The notes beneath the pieces are model-generated. The model did not search any database, was not told where the DNA came from, and worked only from the letters and a program-made list of their open reading frames with translations. Below, piece after piece: positions 33,410 through 44,268 of a stretch of 64,000 nucleotides of DNA. Position 1 is the first letter of the stretch. The number at the start of each line of letters is the position of its first letter. Both the position numbers and the translations under genes were made by a program. The stretch comes from Sarocladium kiliense (lineage: Eukaryota > Ascomycota > Sordariomycetes > Hypocreales > Sarocladiaceae), in contig JAUZTG010000003.1 in the NCBI GenBank assembly GCA_030734395.1, forward strand, positions 248,001-312,000, written 5' to 3'.

Positions 33410-34076
33410 ATGTTGAGGCATAAGAGAGTGGAATTGTGAGAAGGAAAGCTAGGCATTGGCTTTGTAACGCGGTTATGGTCCATGACAATTTTCTATTATC
33501 ATTTCAGATTAATAATACAACCTATGACCACTAGAACGTCTTCTCCCTTTCGTAGCACCAATGCGATTGCTTAATATGTAGACAAGCACAATCAGTACAT
33601 TTAGTTGCTGGATACAAACTCCGTATACAGATTCTGTGATTCTGAGATATCCAGTCTGGATCGAGATATTCAGTATCTCTTCGAAAGCAGATAAATGGTC
33701 AATCATTCTACTCAAACTGAAGAGACTAGGCAGCCTCTCACACGGGTGGAACCTTGAATATGCAGTCAAGCAAGGAATGGCCGTAGCTTGGTACCATCGT
33801 CATGGCCACGTCGGAAACCGCCGAGGACTCGGTCAAACATATCCGGAGAGAAGAGACTCCTTAAGCGGAACTTGCCATCTGCCGTAAGCTGGGATCAAGA
33901 ACCACTAGACCCACCGGCAACAAACCCCAGGCCTTGGCCGGTGTGATGACCTGGTGTCGATGAAAGTGCTGAAAGCTTAGGTTAGTTATATAGCAGAATA
34001 GAGATATCGTATACATGATGCGAACGAACGGCTTTAGTATGCGCTCTATCTTGACAGTTGGGATATCATAGCCGGG
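33410..34076. other. Intergenic region between the HglS and dehydrogenase genes
   Basis: About 670 bp between two plus-strand genes. It is AT-richer than the coding DNA. A CTATCT (GATA-type) motif lies at about 34045..34050, just upstream of the dehydrogenase ATG. No gene is recognised. Confidence 0.55.
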
Positions 34077-36119
34077 ATGAGTAGATATCTACCGACGCGG
34101 TTGGCACAGGTCACGCGACTCTTGAGCGGAGGTCGACGCAACTTCTCCAATACATCCTTTTGTCGGACTAGTGGTCCGCAAGGCAAAGGCTATCAGAGTT
34201 CAGGAAGTCATGCAGCGTACAGCAGGGTCAGTGTTGCAGTTGCCCTGGGCTTGGTCGCTGCTGCGGTGGGAACGTCACTGTACTGGGGACAAGGAAGTCC
34301 AAGAAAGGGCAGCGGCAGCATGATATTGGATGGCGCTAAGAATATATCGATACAATATGCTAGTGTGCAGGAGATGCAACAGGTATGTTCAGAGTTGTCG
34401 ACCAATCGATTGATATGGGATGAGTAACGAAGCATATCAACAGGCTATTGAAGAGATCCGCCAGGAACTCAGCGAGACAGAAGACATCATCTCCATTGAT
34501 CCCGATGATCTGCATGCCCATGGGTATTCTGAGTGGTCCTCAGTCAATGTCGACACTCTACCTGTCGCCGTCGCCTATCCGCGGTCAACGGAGCAAGTCA
34601 GCGCCATCGCAAGGGTCTGTTACCGGTACAAGATACCCATCATCCCATTTAGTGGGGGTAGCAGTCTGGAGGGCCATATCTCGGCACCCTTTGGCGGCAT
34701 TACTATCGACTTCGCCCACATGGACCAGATCCTCCGTTATAGTGCCGAGGACATGGACGTCACAGTTCAGCCTGGTATAGTGTGGACAGATATGAACACG
34801 GAACTTGCTAAGAGGGGTGGCCAGCTGTTCTTCCCAGTCGATCCAGGTAAGTACACGCTGATGCTTAGTAACACATTGCTGCGAGCATCGTTTCTTGATT
34901 TTGTTATTACGCTCAGGCTGACATTGTTCATAGCACCGAATGCCAAAATTGGAGGCATGATCGCTACCAACTGCTCCGGAACCAACGCAGTCCGCTACGG
35001 AACTATGAGAGATTGGGTCATCAATCTGACCGTCGTCTTGGCCGATGGCTCAGTTATCAAGACGAGACGTCGCCCGAGAAAGTGCTCCGCTGGCTATAAC
35101 TTGAATGGGCTACTTGTAGGCTCCGAGGGCACGCTTGGGATCGTGACCGCAGCAACCCTCAAGTTGGCCGCCATTCCTGACTACTACTCAGTGGCGGTTG
35201 TTCCCTTCGCATCATTGAAGAGCGCCGTGTCTGCGGCTGCGGCAGTCGTACGCAGAGGTGTGCCCGTCGCGGCGGTGGAGCTTATGGATGAGGAGCAGAT
35301 GCGAATTGTCAATGAGGGAGGTGCAACACGGCCACGAACTTGGACAGAAACGCCAACACTGTTCTTCAAATTCTCGGGTACTGAGGGTACTGTGAGTGAT
35401 AACATCAAACTGGTTGAGGAGATTGTCAGGCCTTATAAGCCAGCGTCTTTCGAGTTTGCGAAGGATAAAAAGGAGCAGGATCTGTTATGGTCGGCGAGGA
35501 AAGAGTCGCTGTATTCTCTGCTGGCTCTGAGACAAGAAGGAGAGGTACTCTGTAAGTGAACCATCGGACCACGTGGAGAGGCGAGGATGACTTGAAAGAT
35601 GAGGCTAATAGGGGGTTTGACGAAGGGAACACAGATGTTGCCGTGCCTATCGGGGCACTGGCCGAAGTCGTGGAAGCCAGCAAAGCAGAAGCAAAGCGTC
35701 TAGGTCTAAAGGCCTGCGTCAAAGGCCATGTTGGAGATGGAAACTTCCATGAGAACATCACGTACTCCCCTTCAGACCCTGTGCAAGCAGCGAATGCAGA
35801 GAAGGCGGTAAAGAATATGGTTAAGAGGGCGCTAGAGAAGGAGGGGACATGCACGGGAGAGCACGGCATCGGGTTCGGCAAAAAGGAGGCGTTGGCTGAG
35901 GAGGTCGGGAGCGATACTCTGCAGATGATGGTAATCCAGCCCTTGTTGATGAACTGGCTTTATGTCTACCTATCGGACGGCCGCTGACAGCATCACAGAA
36001 ACTGCTGAAGAGGACTCTTGATCCACATTGGATTCTGCAAGTGATTGACGTAAGACTAGTGCGATGAATTTTGAGCTAACGGACTTTGCAGGAACCCGGG
36101 CAAGATCTTCGACCCCTAA
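34077..36119 (+). CDS. FAD-linked D-2-hydroxyacid dehydrogenase, Dld1 (D-lactate:cytochrome c) type, mitochondrial
   Basis: Six exons (34077..34382, 34444..34846, 34934..35551, 35626..35930, 35999..36036, 36092..36119) give 565 residues. The last intron (36037..36091) is of the GC-AG class: donor GCAAGT, acceptor TTTGCAG; only this joint gives the family ending HWILNPGKIFDP. The first 35 residues are Arg/Ser-rich without acids (mitochondrial presequence), followed by one hydrophobic helix near residues 65-85, as in Dld1. Seen: FSGGSSLEGH at about 171-180 (FAD site), IGGMIATNCSGTNAVRYGTM, SAGYNLNGLLVGSEGTLGIV and the C-terminal GHVGDGNFHENI and GTCTGEHGIG. The usual reaction is D-lactate to pyruvate with cytochrome c. 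The position next to HglS raises D-2-hydroxyglutarate as a possible substrate (inference). Confidence 0.88.
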
Positions 36120-36491
36120 GGGACTGTAGAGGCTAGTAATCGTTTGATTAATAATAGAGATCTCGCCTCAGCCATGTAATAATTATAGATAATGGACCGT
36201 GCGTATGTCCGGCCATGAAAAGAAAACTCGAATTTTGGAGCCCTGGTCTGATGTAGAGGTCTTCTGAGCGGATTGACATCCTAGAGATCAAAAGGAGTGT
36301 TTGATTGATGCAGCCACACATTAGAGCAAGGTGATTCGAAATGACGGTATTACCATGGTATACTCTCAGAGTAATGCCAGGTGCCCTCGGCCTGGTACAC
36401 GTATGATATAGTTGGATACAATCTGAGATAGACGATATAATATACAATATCTTCGCACGCGAGAGATTGCGAAAAGAGGCCAGGTGAGCCT
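36120..36491. other. Convergent intergenic region
   Basis: An AT-rich interval of about 370 bp between the 3' ends of the convergent dehydrogenase and oxidase genes. It presumably holds both terminators. Nothing else is seen. Confidence 0.6.
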
Positions 36492-38018
36492 CTACAGCCT
36501 GGCATGACTCGGCTGCGTAATAGCAGATCCTTTCAGCAGGGGAATGTTACCCAATGCTCTCGTCCCCGCCGATCCAGTCATCAGCTCGTTGACAGGATTG
36601 GCGTGATCTAAACTCCTCCACCGCCACGCTTGGATAGCCGGTCGTGACAAATCAACACCCTCCATGACGTCCACAACCCAATTGCCAATGTTGGGCAGAT
36701 ACTTGAAGGCGTGGCCACTTCCACCCGTAGCAACCATCAGACCCTCTGTCTTAGGCACGCGGTCAACGACAAAGTGGTTATCAAACGTGTCGGTATACCA
36801 GCAGATTCGCGTCATGCTGATCTTGATCCCTTCCTCCGCCAGCTCAGGTAGGTACTCGTCCAAAAATTGCGTGATGACCTTGTGAGCCTGCTTGGGGAAG
36901 TCGGTGAGGTTCTCACCAACAGGGCGGCGGCCATCCACATGAGCAGGCGACCACCTCGTGGCTGGTGTGCTCCTCTCCCGTCCATCACTGTGCTTCACGG
37001 GGTTGGTGTACTTGGCGCCGCGATACCCGACTTTGAACCACCCGTTGTCGTCGCGCGGGAACCCATAGAGCCCACCTTCGGCTCCGTTGCGCATATTCCA
37101 GGTCCAGGTAGGGAAGTTATCGGGACTCAGACGTGGCCATAGCGGTGAGTCGCGTGGGATTTTGAGTAGAGCAACACTGCCTGCCGTGGCCTCACACAGG
37201 CCGTCGAGCTGAGGGACGAGAACTGGGGTCCATCCGCCACACGCCATCAGGGTCATGGCTGCTTTGTGTGTCTTCCCATCCCGAGTGCGTACACCGATAA
37301 CCCTCTGTGAAGCACCACTACTGCTGGCACTGCCTCTCTCGTAACAAAATGCTTCAAAGTATCCTTCCTCAGGACCGAAAATGAACTTGACGCCCAGTTC
37401 CCTGGCCTTATGCAGCGCAAAACGGCATGCCTTGTCAGCAACGGCCATGCCGCCAGTGGCATCCAAGACGCCAACGTTCGGCTTCGCTCGTTTCTCTCTG
37501 TGGAAGGGATCCATCGCAAAGCTCATGCCTTTATCAGCGGCGACTTTGCAATGTCTTGGGTTGGTTGTGTCGAGCATCACATCCGGTTGACCAGCCTTCT
37601 CCATGCCCTCGATGCAGGCAACTTCCCACGGTGGCAGCGTCTCGGCCGTAGACAAGGAGATGTTGCCATTAGGGACAAAAACCCTGTCGCTGCGACCCAA
37701 ACCAGGCGGCGTGGTTGTGCCAGCGGCCAACTCCTGGTTCCACTGTTTCCAGCCGGCGATTGCTTCGACCGAGAGCATCTGATACTCAGTCTGGGCGCCG
37801 TAGGCAGAGCGCACGATCTTGTTGATGTCGGCGGAGGCTCCGTCGGCACCCTGGAAATAGGAGTACTGCAGTTTGTCACATGGTTGACGGTCTAGGACTG
37901 TGACATCGGTGTAGCCGCGGCGGGCGAGATGCAGGGCGGTGCTGAGGCCGAAGATGCCGGAGCCGACGATGACGATGGGGTCAGCCTTGCGTGGGCTCGT
38001 GGGAGAAGGAGGAGCCAT
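36492..38018 (-). CDS. Peroxisomal FAD-dependent amine oxidase, L-pipecolate/saccharopine oxidase-like (MSOX family)
   Basis: Intronless gene of 508 residues in the monomeric sarcosine oxidase/pipecolate oxidase/fructosyl-amino-acid oxidase family. Seen: the dinucleotide motif VGSGIFGLSTALHLARRG at about residues 17-34, GASADINKIVRSAYG (typical of fungal Fap2-like oxidases), the Cys of ICWYTDTFDNHFVVDR where family members bind FAD covalently, and MVATGGSGHAFKYLPNIG. The C-terminus ends ARL, a canonical peroxisomal PTS1. Known family reactions oxidise secondary amines such as L-pipecolate, saccharopine, sarcosine or fructosyl amino acids and release H2O2, which suits a peroxisome. The neighbouring 2-oxoadipate enzyme favours pipecolate or saccharopine, but the substrate is not proven. 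Confidence 0.85.
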   Translation of the reverse strand: MAPPSPTSPRKADPIVIVGSGIFGLSTALHLARRGYTDVTVLDRQPCDKLQYSYFQGADGASADINKIVRSAYGAQTEYQMLSVEAIAGWKQWNQELAAGTTTPPGLGRSDRVFVPNGNISLSTAETLPPWEVACIEGMEKAGQPDVMLDTTNPRHCKVAADKGMSFAMDPFHREKRAKPNVGVLDATGGMAVADKACRFALHKARELGVKFIFGPEEGYFEAFCYERGSASSSGASQRVIGVRTRDGKTHKAAMTLMACGGWTPVLVPQLDGLCEATAGSVALLKIPRDSPLWPRLSPDNFPTWTWNMRNGAEGGLYGFPRDDNGWFKVGYRGAKYTNPVKHSDGRERSTPATRWSPAHVDGRRPVGENLTDFPKQAHKVITQFLDEYLPELAEEGIKISMTRICWYTDTFDNHFVVDRVPKTEGLMVATGGSGHAFKYLPNIGNWVVDVMEGVDLSRPAIQAWRWRSLDHANPVNELMTGSAGTRALGNIPLLKGSAITQPSHARL

Positions 38019-39229
38019 GGTTCAAATTGTTGTCGTTATCAATCTCCTTGGCAGGAAGAGCAGAGAGGAGAAGAGTGCGACTGGTAGGAGCGGAGCGGAG
38101 AGGAGAGGAGAGGAAGTTGGCAATGCCGATGTCTAGGAGCACGTTGGAAGGCCAGATTATGGGTGAGCGAGTGAGCGATTGGACTGTAGTGAAATCCAAG
38201 GCAAAGACCTCAGATGAGAGCCCTGATGCAATACAGCTAGCACCCGAGGAGGCTGTCACAAGAAAACGTACGACAGGTCACAGGTGATTGACGCGCGCGC
38301 CCGTCGTGAATGGATGGAGGTTGCTTGGTCCAGTCACGGCGCCGACATTACCACCAGACGGAGGACATGGCCCCGGCACCGGCATGCGAGAGCGGGACTC
38401 AGCCAACCGGCCCCCCAGCTACAGCAAAGGACGCAATCAACAGAGTCAGACTAATGCACGACCAACATGGTGCAGATAGGTCCAGCAACAGCAACCGGAT
38501 CCAGCCGTGATAGGCAGGAAGCGAAGAAGCGCGGGGAGCTCCATCAGCATCGGCGCCGCAGGGGGACCGAAGGACTACCGTACGGACTGCCAGCCAGTGC
38601 AGATAACTGCCCAAGGCAGTGGGTCTCGTATTCTTCCGAACGCCACCATTTCCTGGAGATAACCAAGTCCATCCTCTATCAGGCTTGACTACCTTAGCCC
38701 CGTAACTAGTTACTAGGTTCCCTATCGTGACCGCCCTGCAGCCGTTTGGGGGGCGCAAACACCTTCGGGTCCCTTATTCCCTCCCCCCCAATCTCTCAAC
38801 CCCGGACTGCGGGGGGTTCAGAACAACACAACAAAACCAGTCTGCCGGGAGGGACGTCGACATGCTGAGCCCTCTGACCTGATTTCCAAGCCTAGTGGCC
38901 CCGCGCTTCTTGACGGCAGAGATAAGCCAAAGCCAAGTCTGGACTCCAGCTCCTACTCCTCCTCACATACACACACACACTCTGGTCTCTCCCTCGTCTG
39001 GCGTCTATAAAGTCATGACCTTGTCTGCCTTAGTTCTCCCAGCCAACCAAGGGTGAGATATTCGTTCAGCCGATCAACCACTCAAGGTTGCATTCAGACC
39101 TTGATCTATATCTGGGTCTCTTCCCCCTTGTTCCTTCCTGTTCCGCGCTTCAGGTTGATACAACCTCTATCCTATTCTGCCTCTACCATTTTATCTTTGG
39201 AAGAGAAAAAGGAAAGACAAACATTCGCA
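38019..39229. promoter_or_regulatory. Divergent promoter of the oxidase and MFS genes
   Basis: A 1.2-kb interval between divergent starts. On the transporter side a TATAAA box lies at 39006..39011, about 220 bp before its ATG, followed by a CT-rich leader. A GTTATCA (GATA-type) motif lies at about 38036..38042 just upstream of the oxidase ATG. A short CA run is near 38968..38983. Confidence 0.5.
39006..39011 (+). promoter_or_regulatory. TATA box of the MFS transporter gene
   Basis: TATAAA 219 bp upstream of the ATG at 39230, followed by pyrimidine-rich sequence. Assigned from motif and position. Confidence 0.5.
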
Positions 39230-41112
39230 ATGGGAGTCAAAGAGGTCTTCACCGAGTCCACTGTGGCCAAATATGCCAGGACTATCCGGGCAGCTCCTCG
39301 TGAGGTCATCTCAAGCCCCAGCCTGCTCCTGTCCGCCGCTCTCTATGCCATGAGTGGCATCCCCATTAGTAAGTCTTCCTCCTTGGGACCTAAGAGTCCC
39401 TATCTCCCGACCTCAAGCTATGCATGCTACAAGAGAGAAGAATCAAAGCTTACACACCTTTTCCACTCCCACTAGCATGGGACCAGGGCTCTTCATCCGT
39501 CATCCCCAATCTGCCAGGCTTCCAGGATCACTTCGGCATCGCCAGTGGCCGAGATGCTTCCACCATCCGCAACTTCGTCTCACTCGTCTACATCGGCTGC
39601 GGTGTTGGCGCCGGACTCTCCTTCTTCATCAATGACCGCATTGGTCGCCTCTGGTCTTACCGTCTGTACATGCTCATCTGGGTCGCTGGCCAGCTCATCG
39701 CCACTTTCGCCCCTAATCTCAACGCTCTCTACGCCGCGCGTATCGTCTCAGGCCTGGGCATCGGACCCCTCACCGTGCTGGGTACCATGGCCATTGTCGA
39801 GATTGCGCCTACGGAGATGCGTGGTCTTCTCGGATCTTGGTTCAGTGTTGCCATGCTTCTGTCTCTCTTCGTCGCCACCTTCTGCGTCTACGGCGTCTAC
39901 GGCACCATGGAGGCAAGCCGTCTGCAGTATCAAGTAGTCTGGTTCTCTCCTTGCGTCTTCATCTTCATCTGTATTAGCCTGAGCTTCTTCTTGTGCGAGT
40001 CTCCCCGCTGGCTCTTCCTTGTCGATCGCCACGAGGAGGGAATCAAGACGTTGGTCCAGCTGCGCGGCTTGCCCGCTGACCATCCCCGCGTCCGCACCGA
40101 AATCCTGGAGATTCAGGAATCCATTGCGGATGAGAAGCGCCACTTCCACGACGACTCCCAGGGCACTGCCATCTTCTCTATTTTCAGAGAGGCTTTCACT
40201 GTGCCCGCCAATCTTCGCAGGATTCAACAAGCCCTTGTGTCTTATGCTCTTGCCCAGCTCTCTGGAGCCAACTCTGTCACCTCGTACCTTGTGCCTATTC
40301 TCAGCCTTATGGGCATCGGCGGCACGACTGAGCGGAGTCTGTTCCTGAGCGGCATGTACAGCATGGCCAAGTTCTTCTTCTGCTTGATCGCGTCCTTCTT
40401 CTTCATCGACGCCCTTGGCCGTCGCAAGTCTCTATTCGTCGGCATCACCACCCAGATGATTTCGGATATCTACATCGGAGTCTACATCAAATATCACAAG
40501 TCGGGCCAAGTTACCGAGGGCGCCTCACAGGCTGCTATTGCTGCTATTTTCATCCATGGCTTCGGATACGCCGTTGGTATGTTCTCAGTCTAGAGACTAT
40601 GTGTCTCCATACCATCTTGAAGTCATCGCAGACAAACTAACTTTACCAACTAGGCTTGCTCATCCTTCCATACGTGTTTGGCGCCGAGATCTGGCCTAAT
40701 AGACTGCGGTCCTTCGGCAGTGCCTTGTCACAGTGTTTCCACTGGCTCTTCTACTACGGCATGAACGCCGCGATGCCAAATATCCTCTCTCAGATGGACG
40801 ACTGGGGCGCTTTCATCTTCTTCGCTGGCTGGTGTTTCATCGCCCTCATCTACGTCTATCTGATGGTCCCTGAGATCGCTGGCCTCAGTATGGAAGAGAT
40901 GGATGCTCTCTTCCGTGGCCCGTGGTTCAATGCCTGGAAGCGATCCCGAAAGCCAGACGCTATCCTGGCCGAGTCCTCTGATCGTACCTCGTAAGTCTGC
41001 TCAATCCCTCTAAGAGTTTATCCTGAGTTGCTAATATTCATACTTTAGTGGTGACTCTAGCCCCATCGACGCGAGCAAAACCAAGGCTTTTGACAACAGC
41101 CACCCTATCTAG
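39230..41112 (+). CDS. MFS sugar-porter-family transporter
   Basis: Plasma-membrane proton-coupled transporter of the sugar porter family. Exons 39230..39368, 39476..40576, 40654..40990 and 41049..41112 give 546 residues; introns are 107, 77 and 58 nt. About twelve hydrophobic helices are visible. Family landmarks: DRIGRLWSYR after helix 2, the PTEMRG-type motif IAPTEMRGLLGS, CESPRWL after helix 6, DALGRRKS in the second half, FGAEIWPNRLRS, and VPEIAGLSMEEMD after helix 12 in place of the usual PETKG. The helix 1 motif is ITWDQGSSSV rather than the usual FGYD, so this is a divergent subgroup. The cargo cannot be read from sequence. It is divergent from the peroxisomal oxidase gene, which may indicate a linked nutrient. 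Confidence 0.88.
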
Positions 41113-41504
41113 AATAGATGTTTCGCAAAGGTAGTGGGAGAGCGGGTTTGTGGGGGTTGTAGTTCTTATTTAGTTAGCCAATGTTGAAGACGTGGCCCGA
41201 TCTCAAATCTATTCAAGACGTGTTGGTATACAGTAAGACTCTAGAGCCTATATGTGAAACGTTCTGAGGTTTGTAATATACTCATCCATTCCTTCGGTTT
41301 GATGTGTGATCTGTATGTCATGGGTCAAACGAAGCATGTGTGTCAGACCTTATGAAACTGCAAGATACCGACGACTCAGGACAAGACAATAGGATTCAGG
41401 AAGAGGCCTTGGGTCAAAGCGGTTGATTCAGTGTATCATGATCGCCTGTAGATGAGCAACGAAGATGAAAGCCATATATACATGAATTCCTGTGATACCA
41501 CGAT
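41113..41504. other. Convergent intergenic region
   Basis: About 390 bp between the 3' ends of the transporter (plus) and the hydroxyacid dehydrogenase (minus). AT-rich 3' regions; nothing else is seen. Confidence 0.6.
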
Positions 41505-42593
41505 CTACTTCGGCTGGTTCACAGGAGAATTGGGCTTGCCCGTAGTGAACATAGCCCGCATATTCTCAAAACACTCCTTCTCCGCCCGCTGAAACGCAGC
41601 ATCCGTCAAACCACCAAGGTGCGGCTGGATAACAACCTTCTCACTCTTCAAAAAGTAAGGATCCGGACTCGGCTCGTTGACGAAAACATCCAGGCCCGCC
41701 CGCGCAACCTTGCCCGATTCCAAAGCCGCGATGAGCGCCGCCTCGTCGACGACCGCGCCTCTGGCCGTGTTGACGAGGTAGACACCGTCCTTCATGGCTG
41801 CGAACTCTGCTTCGCCAATGAGGCCGGTTGTTGCGTCGTTTAGAGGACAGTTGAGAGACACGACGTCGGATGCTCCCAGGAGCTCGTGCAGTGACTTGCA
41901 GTATGTTGCGCCGTACTTGGCCTCGTCGTCAGCACTGAGTTGTCGCCGGTTGTAGTACTTGATCTTCATGTTAAAGGCAGCGGCCTTCTTCGCAAGGTAC
42001 TATGAGTCATGTTAGCAAGGAACCATTCTAGCAAATCATGTTTGCTTGTCTCTGAGTTCGTAGCGATTTACCTTGCCAATTGCGCCCATGCCAACGATAC
42101 CCAGCGTGAGCCCTGAAGGATCACGCGTAGGAACAAGGTTCGCCCCCTTGCGCCATGTGCCGCTCCGCGCGCTCTTCTCAGCATTGGTAGTATTCCTCAA
42201 CGCAGCAAGAGTAAGGAAAATTGCCATATCAGCCGTCGCCTCAGCGACAGCATTGACAGTATTGCAGAAGTAAATGCCTTCGCTAGCCATCCATTCCACA
42301 TCGAACTCATTGTAACCTGCGCTGGCTGAAGCAATGACACGACAACCAGGTGCCAGAGCCTTCAGCAGGTCCCGGTCGAAGGGCTCGAAGGGCGGAGTAC
42401 CCATTCGGATAATGAAGCCATCGACTGGACCGTTCTTCTCAATGTCGGCTGGCAGCAGCGCTTGAGTTTCGGCGCGGTTGGTGGCGGGGAGGACTGAGTA
42501 GTTGAAGCTCTGTTTGAACTGCTCCAGGTACTCCTCTCCGACATACTTCGGCTCGCCCAGGCAGACAATACGTGGTTTGCGGTCGACGGTCAT
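41505..42593 (-). CDS. NAD(P)-dependent D-isomer-specific 2-hydroxyacid dehydrogenase
   Basis: Reduces a 2-oxo acid (such as glyoxylate, hydroxypyruvate or an aryl-pyruvate) to the D-2-hydroxyacid, or the reverse. Two exons, 42072..42593 and 41505..41999, with a 72-nt intron (donor GTAAAT), give 338 residues, the usual length. Seen: the Rossmann motif GIVGMGAIGK at about 165-174 directly before the intron, the catalytic Arg in NTARGAVVDE, Glu in DVFVNEPSP and His in QPHLGGLTD. No targeting signal is visible. It is divergent from the racemase-like gene at 43277 with a 683-bp shared promoter, so joint control is likely. The exact substrate is not clear; D-mandelate- or glyoxylate-reductase-like enzymes share these motifs. 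Confidence 0.9.
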
Positions 42594-43276
42594 TTTGTGA
42601 GGTTGGTGTAGCTTCTATCGTGGGGAAGAAAGCTGGTGTGGTGTAGTCGGACTTGTGTGTTTGAAGCCTGTCTAGGTGCCGGCTCTTCCGTCAATTGAAG
42701 GTATAATGTGTGTCACGACGCGAAAGTCAAGTTCTCTTCTTTGTGAGATTCTGGGAGATTTGAGAGAACAAGCCAAGCTCATCAATCATGGGAAAGAAAT
42801 AATTCCGATTTAGATCGACCGCGCATCATTGTCGGATAGCTGTCGCGAGAGGCAGTGGAGTCCCTGACGGACGTGAAGCTAACAATGCGTCGTAGGCTCG
42901 TATTCCTCCGCTATTCAGTTGCCTCCCATGACATTATCTCTTTAGCAAATGCAGGGTCCTGATTTGGATGCCAATCAAGCGACATCTTGATCAACAACAC
43001 AACGTAATGAGCGAATGCGTCTCTCTCGGCTTCCCCCGGCGTCTCCACAATTCAGCACCCCACCAACGGCCCCACCTCAAGATGCCCCATCTGGCTCCGG
43101 TTCTCGGACCTCCGCCGTGCCTCCGTTCCAACGTAGCCTTGGCGTGATGAAGCACGACTGATGATTCAGGAACATCTAGCTTCACTGACGTCCCCGGGGT
43201 AAATACTAGGGTCTACCCCAAAGACCGTTGCGACGCGACGGCTAATGTCGGTCAAACAAAGTATCATCATTTCAAC
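42594..43276. promoter_or_regulatory. Shared divergent promoter, hydroxyacid dehydrogenase and racemase-like gene
   Basis: 683 bp between divergent start codons. No clear TATA box or clustered operator was found. It is listed because the head-to-head arrangement implies shared control. Confidence 0.4.
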
Positions 43277-44136
43277 ATGGAAGCCGACCAGGCACATCAA
43301 CACCGCTCGCAGACTTCAAGCCCGCCGCTCGGCTTCATCTCTGTCAACATCACAATCCACAGGCCTCCAGGCGATCCATACAACACCCAAACCTGGCCGT
43401 TTCCCATTATTCATGAGCGTGCGGCCAATACCCCAGAGTCCGCAGTGGTGTCTTCCGCAGCCTATGACGATGCCTTCATCGACCGCTTCGTCGACGCTGG
43501 GGAGAGGCTCGCGAAACGTGGTGCTGTAGGCGTCATCACAAGTTGTGGTTTCCTGGCGATAGCTCAGCCCGAGTATGTGCGCCAGCGTGTATTATCTCCA
43601 GTCCGAAGCTAAACGAAACGACTGACCATGTGCCCTAATCTCGTTCCCTACTGATCAGATTGTCGGCCCGTCTCTCGATTCCAATCATGACATCCGCACT
43701 TACCCAGGTTCCATCGCTGCTCGCACTACTTCCTGCGGCCAAAACAGTCGGTATCCTAACCTTCGATGACTCGCGACTAGGTGACGCACACCTACAAAAG
43801 CTGGGCGTCCCTCCGTCCCGATGTCATATAAGGGGTGCACCAGCCAATGGTGAACTACAGCGTCACATCAGACAGGGCGAAATCTACCGCCATGACCTCA
43901 TCTCTAAAGAGTTAGTAGCGGTAGCTCAAACACTTGTCAAAGAGCAGCCAGATGTGGCTCTCATTTGTTTAGAGTGTACCAACATGCCTCCTTTCGCCGA
44001 GGCCATCTCGAGGGCGGTTGAGCTGCCGGTGTATGATATTCACACTGCTGGATGTTGGTTTTATAGTGGATTGAACTCTATCAGACCAGTTAGATGGGGC
44101 TCAATACCCGAAGATAAAATAGAAACAAGGACTTGA
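43277..44136 (+). CDS. Asp/Glu racemase-superfamily protein (maleate isomerase/arylmalonate decarboxylase fold)
   Basis: Two exons, 43277..43572 and 43659..44136, around an 86-nt intron (donor GTATGT, acceptor ATCAG) give 257 residues. Two cysteines sit where the superfamily keeps its acid/base pair: Cys90 in VGVITSCGFLAIAQPE and Cys205 in ALICLECTNMPPFAEAI. Both are retained, so a racemase-like two-base mechanism is possible. The middle part (VGILTFDDSRLG) fits the second Rossmann-like lobe. Known members racemise aspartate, glutamate or hydantoins, isomerise maleate or decarboxylate arylmalonates; sequence alone does not choose. Its end is only 132 bp from the convergent class II aldolase gene, and it is divergent from a hydroxyacid dehydrogenase, which suggests a shared catabolic task. 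Confidence 0.85.
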
Positions 44137-44268
44137 AGTCTTATCATGAGCATTGGTTTATGAGCATCATACATCTGGTGAAGAGCAAGCTATTATACCT
44201 CAAGCCTCACCAAATAGTATGCAGGACAGCAAAGATATCATGATTTTTATTTCAAGATGGTATAGCTA

